From the NCBI GenBank assembly GCA_017428785.1, contig JAFRQD010000046.1, forward strand, positions 20,212 through 84,211: a DNA stretch of 64,000 nucleotides. The letters are read 5' to 3'. Of the stretch, positions 8,801 through 16,258 are shown one piece after another. The notes under the pieces were generated by a model. It had not been told where the DNA came from. It ran no database searches and was given only the letters and a program-made list of their open reading frames with translations. The DNA comes from Bacteroidaceae bacterium (GTDB taxonomy: Bacteria > Bacteroidota > Bacteroidia > Bacteroidales > Bacteroidaceae). The position numbers and the translations under genes were made by a program. Numbering within the stretch: the stretch's first letter is position 1; each line of letters starts with the position of its first letter.

Positions 8801-9688
8801 ATGAGAAGATACCTTATATATTTGCTCCTTACTTTCTGCAATTTGTCCTTTGTCCACGCATTTGTCGTGGAGATAGATGGCATTTGCTACGAGATTATCG
8901 GTTCTTTGGCTGCTGTCACTCATCAGGAATGGGAGCGCATTGATGGATGGTATGTCGGCGATATTGTTATCCCTGAGCAGATAACTTATAAAGGTCAGAC
9001 CTACAATGTCCGTTCTGTCGACGAGAATGCTTTCGCTTATCAGGAGGAGCTGACATCCGTTAAGTTTCCATCTACCGTCCGTGCTTTCAGTGCATGCGCC
9101 TTCATTGGATGTACGAAACTGCGCCAAGTATCTGCTTCCGACAATCTTCTGGTCATTGGAAGTTCTGCTTTCACGGGGTGTACATCCCTCCAGTCGATAG
9201 CTTTGCCTCGTTCTTCAAAGAAGGTCGATACGCTTTCGTTCTATTGCTGTGCTTCCCTTTCTTCGCTGATTCTGCCGCATCGCATTCGTACTGTCTGTCA
9301 GGGAGCGCTCGAGCATCTCCCTTCGTTGAAGAATCTGTACCTGTTTGCTTCCGAGCCACCGGTTGCTGAGCAGGGAGCCTTCACGCTTTCCGACCAGAAG
9401 CGTTGCACCTTGCATGTCCCGAAGGAAACCCTCGAGAAGTATCAGCAGTCGCCAGACTGGCAGGATTTCTATCGCATTGTGCCGCTCACTGATGCAGAAT
9501 ATGCAAGGCAGAACTACCATCGAGGTGACATCAACGACGACGGCAAGGTCGATGCCTTGGATCTGGAATTGATGCGTCTCATCATAGTTAACCTGCCCGA
9601 TGATTCGGCTGTTCGTTGGGCTGCAGATATCAATGAAGACGGGAAAGTCAATGCCGCAGATTATGTCCTGCTGGCAAAGCGTCTGTAG
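8801..9688 (+). CDS. LRR_5 (BspA-like) protein with C-terminal type I dockerin
   Basis: The 295-residue protein has a signal peptide ending FVHA, about four BspA-type leucine-rich repeats over residues 65-185 (for example VDENAFAYQEELTSVKFPS and IGSSAFTGCTSLQSIALP) and a dockerin-like C-terminus with two Ca-binding repeats: GDINDDGKVDALDLELM at 242-258 and ADINEDGKVNAADYVLL at 275-291. LRR_5 proteins mediate surface adhesion; dockerins bind cohesins in cellulosome-like assemblies. No cohesin is visible in the window. The ATG immediately follows the TAA of the SGNH gene, so the two are tightly coupled. Confidence 0.85.
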   Translation: MRRYLIYLLLTFCNLSFVHAFVVEIDGICYEIIGSLAAVTHQEWERIDGWYVGDIVIPEQITYKGQTYNVRSVDENAFAYQEELTSVKFPSTVRAFSACAFIGCTKLRQVSASDNLLVIGSSAFTGCTSLQSIALPRSSKKVDTLSFYCCASLSSLILPHRIRTVCQGALEHLPSLKNLYLFASEPPVAEQGAFTLSDQKRCTLHVPKETLEKYQQSPDWQDFYRIVPLTDAEYARQNYHRGDINDDGKVDALDLELMRLIIVNLPDDSAVRWAADINEDGKVNAADYVLLAKRL

Positions 9689-9766
9689 CTGGTATCATTT
9701 ATCATAATAAAGCAGTAAAGTAATAAAACTAATAATGAATAACTATTAAAGAAATAACGAAATACT

Positions 9767-11341
9767 ATGAAAGTAAGAAACCTTTTGGCGGCATTGTCGC
9801 TAATGCTGGTTGGTGTGCAGGCATTGAATGCACAGAAGATGTTGGTCAAGTTGACAGACAAACAATATGCGGAATATGATGTCTCGCAAGTTGAACTCGT
9901 CACGTTCGTTGACGGGTATGTTGACCTTGGCCTGCCCAGCGGGACTTTGTGGGCGACATGCAATGTGGGTGCAAGCAGTCCCGAGGATTTCGGCGAGCAC
10001 TTTGCCTGGGGCGAGACGCAGCCGAAGCAGCGCTATGCGTGGGACACTTACTTTGACACTGAGGATGGTAAGACATTCAACAAGTATAACAACGATGGCG
10101 GCCTGACAGAGCTTCAGTCCGAGGACGATGCCGCGACGGCTAACTTTGGCGAGGGCTGGCGGATACCAAGCAAAGCTCAAATAGAAGAACTGGCCAACAG
10201 TAGCTATACGACGACCGTATGGACTACGCAGAACGGTGTCAATGGCTTAAGGGTTACAGGCAAGAACGGTAATTCTATTTTCCTGCCTGCTGCTGGTTTC
10301 TGCAACGGCATAGGTGTCACCAGCGGCGGCTCAATGGGCTTCTATTGTACGAGTTCTCTCAATACGAACAACTCCAACACCGCGGAAATCATGCACTTCA
10401 TTTCGAGCGGCTTCAACAATCTCTTCAGCGGTCGCCAATTTGGCTTCAGCATCCGTCCGGTTGTGTATCAGAAGGCTCCGAAACTTGTCACCGAAATTGT
10501 GCTGAACAATACATCGCTTAGTATGTCCATAGATGACACACAGATGCTCACAGCTACTGTCTTGCCGGAGAACGCTACTTACAAGACCCTGTTATGGGAT
10601 AGCAACAACAGAGCCGTGGCAACCGTCAGCAAAGACGGCTTTGTGACAGCCATAAAAAAGGGCACGGCCACCATTACCTGCATTGCCACAGACGGCAGTG
10701 GCAAGAAGGCTGCATGTCAGGTGAATGTTTTAGATAAAACATTTAAGGCGTGTCCCGATAACAACCATCCCCATGTCATCGACCTCGGCTTGGAATGGAG
10801 CAATTGGGCTTGTTGCAACATCGGTGCGAGCAGCCCTCTGGAATATGGCAATTACTATGCTTGGGGCGAGACGGCACCCAAAAGTGTGTATACCAGAGAT
10901 ACGTACGCCTATTATGATCATAATACGTATTCTTATACCATAGTTGGCAATGACCCGGGCCCATGGTATGTGGGGGTTGACGGTACGGAATATGATGCCG
11001 CAGTCGTTAATTGGGGCAACAACGGTTGGCAGATGCCGAGCACCTCCCTACAAAGAGAGCTTGTCGAAAAATGCTCCAGAGAGTGGACTCAGCTGAACGG
11101 TGTGAACGGTATTCTTGTGACCGGCCCGAATGGAGGTCAGATCTTCCTTCCTGCCGCCGGCTACCGCGATGGAAGCGATCTCATAGATGCGGAAGAAGAA
11201 GGGTACTACTGGAGCGGTTCGTATGGAGATGAGAACTATACGGAATGTGGAAGCTACCTGGAATTTGATTCTTCTAACTGGAGGTATGATGATGGAGATC
11301 GCTACAAGGGGTTTACTATCCGCGCCGTGCAATTGAAATAG
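9767..11341 (+). CDS. Exported protein with two FISUMP-like domains flanking a Big_2 Ig domain
   Basis: The 524-residue protein has a signal peptide (MKVRNLLAALSLMLVGVQALNAQ). Residues about 47-230 form a Fibrobacter-major-paralogous-like domain (VDLGLPSGTLWATCNVG, HFAWGET, WRIPSKAQIEEL, LPAAG). Residues about 238-325 are a bacterial Ig-like Big_2 domain (LSMSIDDTQMLTATVLPENA). Residues about 335-524 repeat the first domain (IDLGLEWSNWACCNIG, YAWGET, WQMPSTS, LPAAGYRDG). Internal duplication is evident from the shared motif order. It is probably a surface-exposed binding or adhesion protein. It lies 78 bases after the dockerin gene with no clear promoter between, so it may belong to the same transcript. 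Confidence 0.75.
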   Translation: MKVRNLLAALSLMLVGVQALNAQKMLVKLTDKQYAEYDVSQVELVTFVDGYVDLGLPSGTLWATCNVGASSPEDFGEHFAWGETQPKQRYAWDTYFDTEDGKTFNKYNNDGGLTELQSEDDAATANFGEGWRIPSKAQIEELANSSYTTTVWTTQNGVNGLRVTGKNGNSIFLPAAGFCNGIGVTSGGSMGFYCTSSLNTNNSNTAEIMHFISSGFNNLFSGRQFGFSIRPVVYQKAPKLVTEIVLNNTSLSMSIDDTQMLTATVLPENATYKTLLWDSNNRAVATVSKDGFVTAIKKGTATITCIATDGSGKKAACQVNVLDKTFKACPDNNHPHVIDLGLEWSNWACCNIGASSPLEYGNYYAWGETAPKSVYTRDTYAYYDHNTYSYTIVGNDPGPWYVGVDGTEYDAAVVNWGNNGWQMPSTSLQRELVEKCSREWTQLNGVNGILVTGPNGGQIFLPAAGYRDGSDLIDAEEEGYYWSGSYGDENYTECGSYLEFDSSNWRYDDGDRYKGFTIRAVQLK

Positions 11342-11382
11342 GTCTGTCGACATGTCGGAAAGCCTGGCCTCGATTCCATTAA

Positions 11383-11414
11383 CCTTTCAGGCTGAATCCT
11401 CCGGACAACAATGG
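11383..11414 (+). repeat. Diverged copy of the TTTCAGGCCGAATTTACCGAACA short repeat
   Basis: This 32-base spacer segment between two converging genes matches the 22-34 bp repeat seen at 30762, 39932 and (shorter) 29471 at about 25 of 32 positions. It fills nearly all the spacer and abuts the stop of the minus-strand lipoprotein gene. Confidence 0.45.
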
Positions 11415-11415
11415 C

Positions 11416-12207
11416 TTATTTGGAATCATAGATAATTTTCTTCCCGTTCCGGATGACAATTTTGCTGTTCTTTGTAGCGGGGCGTCCACTCAAATCGAAC
11501 GGCTTGGCTCCCTGTCTATTGGAGAAGGTGGGGGCGAGGCGTGTTGCTTCCGTCACTATAATCGTGCGAGCCAAAGAGGCGTTGCGATTCTCAACAAACG
11601 AGCCGTTTGCTGTGCCTGCATGAAACAGTCGTGAGCCCTTGGCATCGGTGTATTTGCTGTATTTGTCGAGCCCTTCGTCGGCTTCCTCGTCGCCGCCCAT
11701 GAAATCAATCTTGTAGGTGCCGGGTTTCGCGTCTTCGGGAACGGTGACGAGGAATGTGACGCGAATGCTGTCGCAGCCATTCCGCCAACATGCTGAGATG
11801 TTCTTCGGAATCTTTGTGACGCTCTTGAAAGCCGTCCAGCTGTAGCCCGTTCTGGGGCAAGCGGAATTGTAGAATTGCGAGAGTTTTTCGCTATACTCCA
11901 TATCGTGGGCGCTGTTGACTTTTGAGCCGTCCTGATAGTAAACCCAGTCCTCGGCAAATTGCTGGTGAGCGCCTGCAGGAACAGTTACCGACCAGCCTTT
12001 CGGCACACGCACCCCTGCATAGCTCCAGTCTGTCACGAAGTTCTGGGGGTCGGAGCCGTCGTCAACAACTGTAAAACTGACCTCAAAGGTCTGCCCGGGC
12101 TCCACCTCACTCGGAGCAAAAGTGGAGATGAGCTTGTAGCAGGAACTTACAAGACAACAGACAACTGTCAACAGACAACAGAGGAGAAGATATTTGGTAG
12201 GCTTCAT
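11416..12207 (-). CDS. Lipoprotein with possible C-terminal sorting-like tail, function unknown
   Basis: The 263-residue protein has a lipobox ending LVSSC (Cys23). Residues 28-60 (APSEVEPGQTFEVSFTV) look like an immunoglobulin or CARDB-type beta strand pair. The C-terminus contains FDLSGRPATKNSKIVIRNG, reminiscent of the Por/T9SS type A tails of Prevotella proteins (a DLxGRP turn followed by a short IxIxxGKK strand), although combining a lipoprotein signal with a T9SS tail is unusual. It is probably co-transcribed with the upstream propeller-like gene (17-base gap). Its signal peptide is partly encoded by tandem heptamers (TGTTGTC type). No enzymatic motif is visible. Confidence 0.6.
   Translation of the reverse strand: MKPTKYLLLCCLLTVVCCLVSSCYKLISTFAPSEVEPGQTFEVSFTVVDDGSDPQNFVTDWSYAGVRVPKGWSVTVPAGAHQQFAEDWVYYQDGSKVNSAHDMEYSEKLSQFYNSACPRTGYSWTAFKSVTKIPKNISACWRNGCDSIRVTFLVTVPEDAKPGTYKIDFMGGDEEADEGLDKYSKYTDAKGSRLFHAGTANGSFVENRNASLARTIIVTEATRLAPTFSNRQGAKPFDLSGRPATKNSKIVIRNGKKIIYDSK
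12164..12181 (-). repeat. Heptamer repeat within signal-peptide coding sequence
   Basis: The minus strand reads CTGTTGTCTGTTGACAGT, an 18-mer identical to 33327-33344 in another lipoprotein signal peptide. It sits in a longer TGTTGTC/TGTTGAC heptamer array (about 12152-12185) coding the hydrophobic core CCLLTVVCCLV. Confidence 0.7.
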
Positions 12208-12224
12208 ATTTCAATGGTCAATGT

Positions 12225-13574
12225 TCAATCGTCGAATATTGCTTTCCAGTTATAGACGCGGAAGAAGTAGGGGCGGTAGAAATCGGCCGAACCTTTCGCA
12301 TTGAAGTTGTCCCAGAAGTCCTTGCAATCCGTATTGGTGGAGAAGACCAGCTCGCCCTCTCTGGAGAGCGACTGATGCAGGTGCGGCATATAGAAATGCT
12401 GGTAAGTGCGCGTTCCCAGCTTGTCGAGCACATACGGCATCGTCCATAGCTGGTGGCATTCCTCAAACGGTCCCCATGGATTGCGGCTTCGCATGATATA
12501 GACCTGCTTTCCGAAGGGGAAGCCCTGCCCTGTCATGTAGTACCAGTCGCCCTCCTTGAAGACCCATGCTGTCGAGACACTGCGCGAACTGATGGCCGAG
12601 CGCCTGACCTCCGCATCTGTGGGGTAGGAGCTTTGCCATTGGAAAGTCCCGTTCGCGTTGGCCACATAGTATTCCCAAGGCGAGCGAAGGTCGTGCGTTT
12701 GCGAGCGGGCCACAACGGGCGAAGAGGTGTTGATTGCGTCATCGGCCTTCTTCTTGTACTGGTAGCAAGCATAGAGGTATGTGTGGCCGTCCTCGTCCTC
12801 CCAAAGTGTACCGCCATAGCCAATCGGGTCTTGCTCGAAGAAATTGTGATCTACGCTCAAGAGCTTGAGGTAAGTTGAGCTGCCGGGTGTACCCTCGAGC
12901 GAATAGATGGCCAGAGCCTTGTTGTCGCTTTGCATCAGGTTCTCCGAGCCGTTATAGACGCCAGCCCAAAGCACTTGCAGCTGGCCGTCCACCACTGTGC
13001 CGTCGCCCGCCCAATAGAGGTATGTCTGGTCTATCTCGCCGTTCTTGATCTGAGCTTCCGTCTTCTCTCCTTTAGGATGACGAAGGTGTGTGCGTGCATG
13101 GTAATAGCCGCTAGCCGACGAATTGGAGCGCTGCACCCAATCGGCCAGCCATTTGAGGTCGGAGCTCTTGGTGCCAGGCAGCCCGTCGTCGCCAGGGATC
13201 TGCACCATGATGGAGTTGCGGGGGAAGCTGCACGACTGCCGGATACGAGTCGTTGCTCCTGTTACTTTGCCGTAGAAGCTGTCGTTGAAGCTCCAGAAGA
13301 CATTTCCGTCGGGCAGGGCTACGGTTTGCACCCCGTCGCCGCCGTTCCAGCCAAGCGTCCTCGTGAACAGAGCGTCGTAGAGCTTGTCCTTATAGACATA
13401 GACATTTCGGTTCGCATTGTTGTGGGGCAGGAGCTCCAGCCTCCAGTCTGCATCGGGCTGCGGTGCAGGCCATCGCATAGTGTCGGCGGCCACCTCGTGT
13501 GTCAGGTCGCCTTCAGCCATCGCCTTTTGCATGGAAAGGACGCATAGCAGAGCAAGGAGCAGTAGGGTTCTCAT
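12225..13574 (-). CDS. Exported beta-propeller-like protein (resembles DUF4185/DUF5005, GH43-like folds)
   Basis: From ATG at 13574 the protein is 449 residues with a signal peptide (MRTLLLLALLCVLSMQKAMAE); the longer upstream frame lacks a leader and was not used. Repeated blade-like segments are visible: NVFWSFNDSFYG, TYLYWAGDGTVVDGQLQVLWAG, IGYGGTLWEDEDGHTYLYACY, STAWVFKEGDWYYMTGQG and HLHQSLSREGELVFSTN. These resemble propeller proteins of the DUF4185/DUF5005/GH43-like kind that bind or cleave glycans. I cannot assign a catalytic triad. A TACCTTTG promoter element lies 25 bases upstream, and a lipoprotein gene follows with a 17-base gap. Confidence 0.6.
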   Translation of the reverse strand: MRTLLLLALLCVLSMQKAMAEGDLTHEVAADTMRWPAPQPDADWRLELLPHNNANRNVYVYKDKLYDALFTRTLGWNGGDGVQTVALPDGNVFWSFNDSFYGKVTGATTRIRQSCSFPRNSIMVQIPGDDGLPGTKSSDLKWLADWVQRSNSSASGYYHARTHLRHPKGEKTEAQIKNGEIDQTYLYWAGDGTVVDGQLQVLWAGVYNGSENLMQSDNKALAIYSLEGTPGSSTYLKLLSVDHNFFEQDPIGYGGTLWEDEDGHTYLYACYQYKKKADDAINTSSPVVARSQTHDLRSPWEYYVANANGTFQWQSSYPTDAEVRRSAISSRSVSTAWVFKEGDWYYMTGQGFPFGKQVYIMRSRNPWGPFEECHQLWTMPYVLDKLGTRTYQHFYMPHLHQSLSREGELVFSTNTDCKDFWDNFNAKGSADFYRPYFFRVYNWKAIFDD

Positions 13575-13598
13575 ATCTTTATCGGGCAAAATCCGCTG

Positions 13599-13606
13599 CA
13601 AAGGTA
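13599..13606 (-). promoter_or_regulatory. -7 promoter element for the propeller-like gene
   Basis: The minus strand reads TACCTTTG followed by CAGCGG, 25 bases upstream of the start codon at 13574. Confidence 0.7.
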
Positions 13607-13701
13607 GTGAATTCTTTTTACTTTTCGACGGATTGCTGCAAAAAAAGTGCAAAAATCATGTGGAGCGAAGGCAGTCCGGACAGCCTGAAAGCCAGGCCTT
13701 G

Positions 13702-13788
13702 AAACGCCGGCTGCGGCGATGGCAATCTCCGGCTGCGGCGATGGCAATCCCCGGCTGCGGCGTTGCCCAATTCCGCAGGCGGCGTTTT
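13702..13788 (+). repeat. Array A: 87-bp block of four 22-bp phased palindromes
   Basis: The block starts AAACGCCG and ends CGGCGTTTT, so its ends are inverted repeats. Inside, the unit CCGGCTGCGGCGATGGCAAT recurs every 22 bases, each time around a GC-rich palindromic core. Length, phase and ends are the same as arrays B, C and D. It lies in the roughly 395-base divergent spacer between the propeller-like gene and the HprK-PqqD operon; the rest of that spacer holds only the two promoter motifs that I can see. Confidence 0.88.
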
Positions 13789-13938
13789 CCGCCCCCGCCT
13801 GCCGACCTGAAATCCGCCACTCATCTTGCAGGGAATCATGGTGTTACATGGTGCAGGCAAAGTGTGACAAATGTTCCCTTTCCGTTGCCGTTAAGATTTT
13901 TTTTCATTGTTCACCCCTCATTTTCCATTTATTCTTCG

Positions 13939-13946
13939 TACCTTTG
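13939..13946 (+). promoter_or_regulatory. -7 promoter element for the HprK-PqqD operon
   Basis: The plus strand reads TACCTTTG followed by CACC, 22 bases before the ATG at 13969. Confidence 0.72.
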
Positions 13947-13968
13947 CACCCGATATTATAATTTCTTC

Positions 13969-14433
13969 ATGAAGATAACGAAGTTTATAGTTTTCATAGG
14001 CCTTCTTTTGGTAGCCTCGATGCCCCTCGATGCCAAAACGAGAAGGGTGGGGCAGAAGCCTGTCTATATGATTGGCGTGGGCATCTCGCTGGTCGATTCG
14101 ATGGTCTTTATCACCGATATGATGCAGGTGGACAGTGTCACGCTCGAGAAGAAGACGAATTTCCTGATGGACCGGCAGCTCTATTCCTTCCAGCTGCAAC
14201 GCTACCTGGAGCAAAACTACAAGGGCGGTCCCTATGTGCCCAGTGTCTTTTTCGGGACGAAAAGGAAGAAGATGGAGCGCCAGTACCTCTCCCTGCACAA
14301 ACGCTATGTCAATCGTAAAGACTTGAGAATGGTGCTGGTGGACCAGGGGCAGTTCCGCTTCAAAACGGAAGAATATGTGGAGCAGGAGCTTGTGGAAATC
14401 GAGAAGCCTAAGAAGAAAGACAATAAGAAATGA
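13969..14433 (+). CDS. Small exported protein, first gene of the HprK/S26/PqqD operon
   Basis: From ATG at 13969 the protein is 154 residues with a signal peptide (MKITKFIVFIGLLLVASMPLDA). The upstream extension of the frame runs through repeat array A and was rejected because the promoter lies at 13939. The mature part is basic and ends in a Lys-rich tail (EKPKKKDNKK). I do not recognise a named family. Its last codons overlap the next start by 4 bases (ATGA), so translation is coupled to the HprK-like kinase gene. It could be a structural or accessory component, or the substrate, of the kinase-protease-PqqD set; the sequence alone does not say which. Confidence 0.72.
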   Translation: MKITKFIVFIGLLLVASMPLDAKTRRVGQKPVYMIGVGISLVDSMVFITDMMQVDSVTLEKKTNFLMDRQLYSFQLQRYLEQNYKGGPYVPSVFFGTKRKKMERQYLSLHKRYVNRKDLRMVLVDQGQFRFKTEEYVEQELVEIEKPKKKDNKK

Positions 14434-15350
14434 TGGAACGGACATGTTACTATAAGGTCGGCGGACATTCGCTGGCCATCACCTTTGTTGATGAGGGAAA
14501 CGACGAAAGGCTCATCCCTTCGTTTGCACCATTCCGACTGGAAGAGAAGCCGGATGAAGTGGTCTTCTCAATGATGGTTGACGACCATCTCGATTGGGAA
14601 GAAGATGGCGAAGAGGTAGGTGTGTTCGATTGCGGGGGCTGCGACCACGGCGTTTACCGTTTGTCCAATGGCGGCTACGGGTATTCTGTCCACGACATCA
14701 GGAATGTCCTTTGCAGCCGGATGCGCACCAATGCCGACTTTTCTGTCTGCCAGGTCTCGCTTTTCGGAGAGACATGGGTGCAGCGGAACTATGGCTTGAA
14801 CAATGCGCTGATGATGGCTTACGCTTTCTCGACAGCTTGCATGGGGACGATGCTGATGCATGCCTCCGTGATTCGCCATGAGGGAAAGGGCTATCTCATG
14901 ACCGCTCCCAGCGGCACTGGCAAAAGTACACACACGCGTCTTTGGTACGACAACATCCCTGGTTGCGACCTCATGAACGACGACAATCCTGTGGTTCGCG
15001 TCATCAACGGGCAAGCCATCGTGTATGGCAGTCCCTGGAGCGGCAAGACAGCGTGCTATCGCAACATCGAGGCTCCCGTGGGCGGCCTTGTCCGCATCCA
15101 GCAAAGGCCGGAGAACACGATTCGCAAATACAGCACCATCGAGGCTTTCTGCAACCTGCTCCCTGCCATGAGCAATATGAAGTGGGACGAGCGCGTCTAT
15201 AAAGGTGTGTGCGACGGCATCAGCGAGCTCATCCGCATAGTTGGTATGTACGAGTTGGGCTGCCTCCCAAATGCGGAAGCTGCAATCCTTTGCCACGATA
15301 CGATTACGGGAGAAGGCTCCTCCCATGCTCCCTTAAAGGAGAAACTCTAA
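14430..15350 (+). CDS. HPr kinase/phosphorylase-like P-loop protein (HprK-related)
   Basis: The 306-residue protein has a Walker A motif APSGTGKST at residues 159-167, preceded by the HprK-like MLMHASVIRHEGKGYLM strand, and followed by LMNDDNPVV at 181-189 (metal-binding Asp region) and YGSPWSGK at 199-206. This is the C-terminal kinase half of HprK without its N-terminal domain, a type found next to PqqD proteins and in some lasso-peptide clusters where it phosphorylates a peptide. The gene overlaps the previous one by 4 bases and lies 6 bases before the protease gene. The substrate is unknown; HPr itself is unlikely given the missing regulatory domain and the neighbours. Confidence 0.78.
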   Translation: MMERTCYYKVGGHSLAITFVDEGNDERLIPSFAPFRLEEKPDEVVFSMMVDDHLDWEEDGEEVGVFDCGGCDHGVYRLSNGGYGYSVHDIRNVLCSRMRTNADFSVCQVSLFGETWVQRNYGLNNALMMAYAFSTACMGTMLMHASVIRHEGKGYLMTAPSGTGKSTHTRLWYDNIPGCDLMNDDNPVVRVINGQAIVYGSPWSGKTACYRNIEAPVGGLVRIQQRPENTIRKYSTIEAFCNLLPAMSNMKWDERVYKGVCDGISELIRIVGMYELGCLPNAEAAILCHDTITGEGSSHAPLKEKL

Positions 15351-15356
15351 GTTAAT

Positions 15357-15893
15357 ATGAGCTCACTTAAATCGATAATAAAGCGGCTGACAAGCATCCT
15401 GATGACTCCTGTCAGAAGGCGTTATCGGAAGCGCAATGGAGTGGCTTCGGGCCAGGTTCGCAAGGAACTGCCTAACGATGCATGGCTGGGGGAAGTCTCG
15501 CAGATGCTGAAAGAGGACAAACCATATGCCATCTTCGTCAAGGGCTACAGCATGCGCCCCTTTATCGAGCACACCCGCGACAGGGTTTTCCTCGAGAAAC
15601 GCGACAGCTATAATGTGGGCGATGCAGTCCTGGCACAGATAGCTCCAGGGCATTATGTGCTTCATCGCATCATCGAGAAGAGTGGCGACAATCTTGTCCT
15701 GCAAGGCGACGGCAATGTGAAAGGTGTGGAGCGATGCCTGGAGCAGGATGTGTGCGGAGTTGTGACACAGTATATTCGTCCGAACCGCATCATTCCAGCC
15801 GACGACCCAAAGCTTGTCCGTCGCATCATATTGTGGCGAAAACTGAGGCCGATAAGGAAGTATTTACTTTTTATTTATAACGCAATAAGATGA
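15357..15893 (+). CDS. S24/S26 signal-peptidase-like protease
   Basis: The 178-residue protein has the nucleophile motif KGYSMRPF (Ser65), a HYVLHRII segment with His103 and a LQGDGN box with Asp118. The Ser-His-Asp arrangement is like SipW/ER-type signal peptidases, not the Ser-Lys dyad of LepB. No clear transmembrane anchor is visible; the N-terminus is basic (RRRYRKR). It overlaps the pqqD-like gene by 4 bases (ATGA). In this operon a protease that cleaves a leader or releases a modified peptide is plausible, but no short precursor gene is evident. Confidence 0.8.
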   Translation: MSSLKSIIKRLTSILMTPVRRRYRKRNGVASGQVRKELPNDAWLGEVSQMLKEDKPYAIFVKGYSMRPFIEHTRDRVFLEKRDSYNVGDAVLAQIAPGHYVLHRIIEKSGDNLVLQGDGNVKGVERCLEQDVCGVVTQYIRPNRIIPADDPKLVRRIILWRKLRPIRKYLLFIYNAIR

Positions 15894-16159
15894 AGATTAA
15901 GAAAGGATTTGAGCTCCGCCAGGTTTGTGGCGAGAACATTATTGTGGCTTATGGCATCGCGAACATCGACTTCAACAAGGTCATCAGCCTGAACGAATCG
16001 GCAACCTTCCTTTGGAAGAACATCATCGATAAGGACTTCACAGCCGATACGATGGCTTCCCTGCTTTGCAAGGAGTATGAGGTGGATGCCGAAACAGCCA
16101 AGAAGGATGCGCAGGCACTCCTCGATGAATGGACAAAAGTGGGTCTGGTGGAAGATTGA
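15890..16159 (+). CDS. PqqD family protein
   Basis: The 89-residue protein shows the PqqD pattern: ENIIVAYG, then ISLNESATFLWKNI, and a helical C-terminal half ending DAQALLDEWTKVGLV. PqqD proteins are small winged-helix chaperones that bind leader peptides of ribosomally made modified peptides and present them to enzymes. It overlaps the protease gene by 4 bases and closes the four-gene operon. No radical SAM enzyme is adjacent; the nearest lies 27 kb away. Confidence 0.85.
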   Translation: MKIKKGFELRQVCGENIIVAYGIANIDFNKVISLNESATFLWKNIIDKDFTADTMASLLCKEYEVDAETAKKDAQALLDEWTKVGLVED

Positions 16160-16258
16160 AAATGAAAGGTTGAAAAAATTAAAAGGTTAAAGAGTTAAAG
16201 AGTTTATAAGAATATGTTTTGCCTTTTCAACTTTTCAATTTTTAACCTTTTGCAGGAC

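Noticed and set aside
13702-13788. A CRISPR array (also considered for arrays B-G)
   Set aside because: Units are 21-22 bases with no separate unique spacers, and no cas gene is in the window.
13417-13968. N-terminal extension of the 154-residue exported protein
   Set aside because: It would translate array A and place the signal peptide in the middle of the protein.
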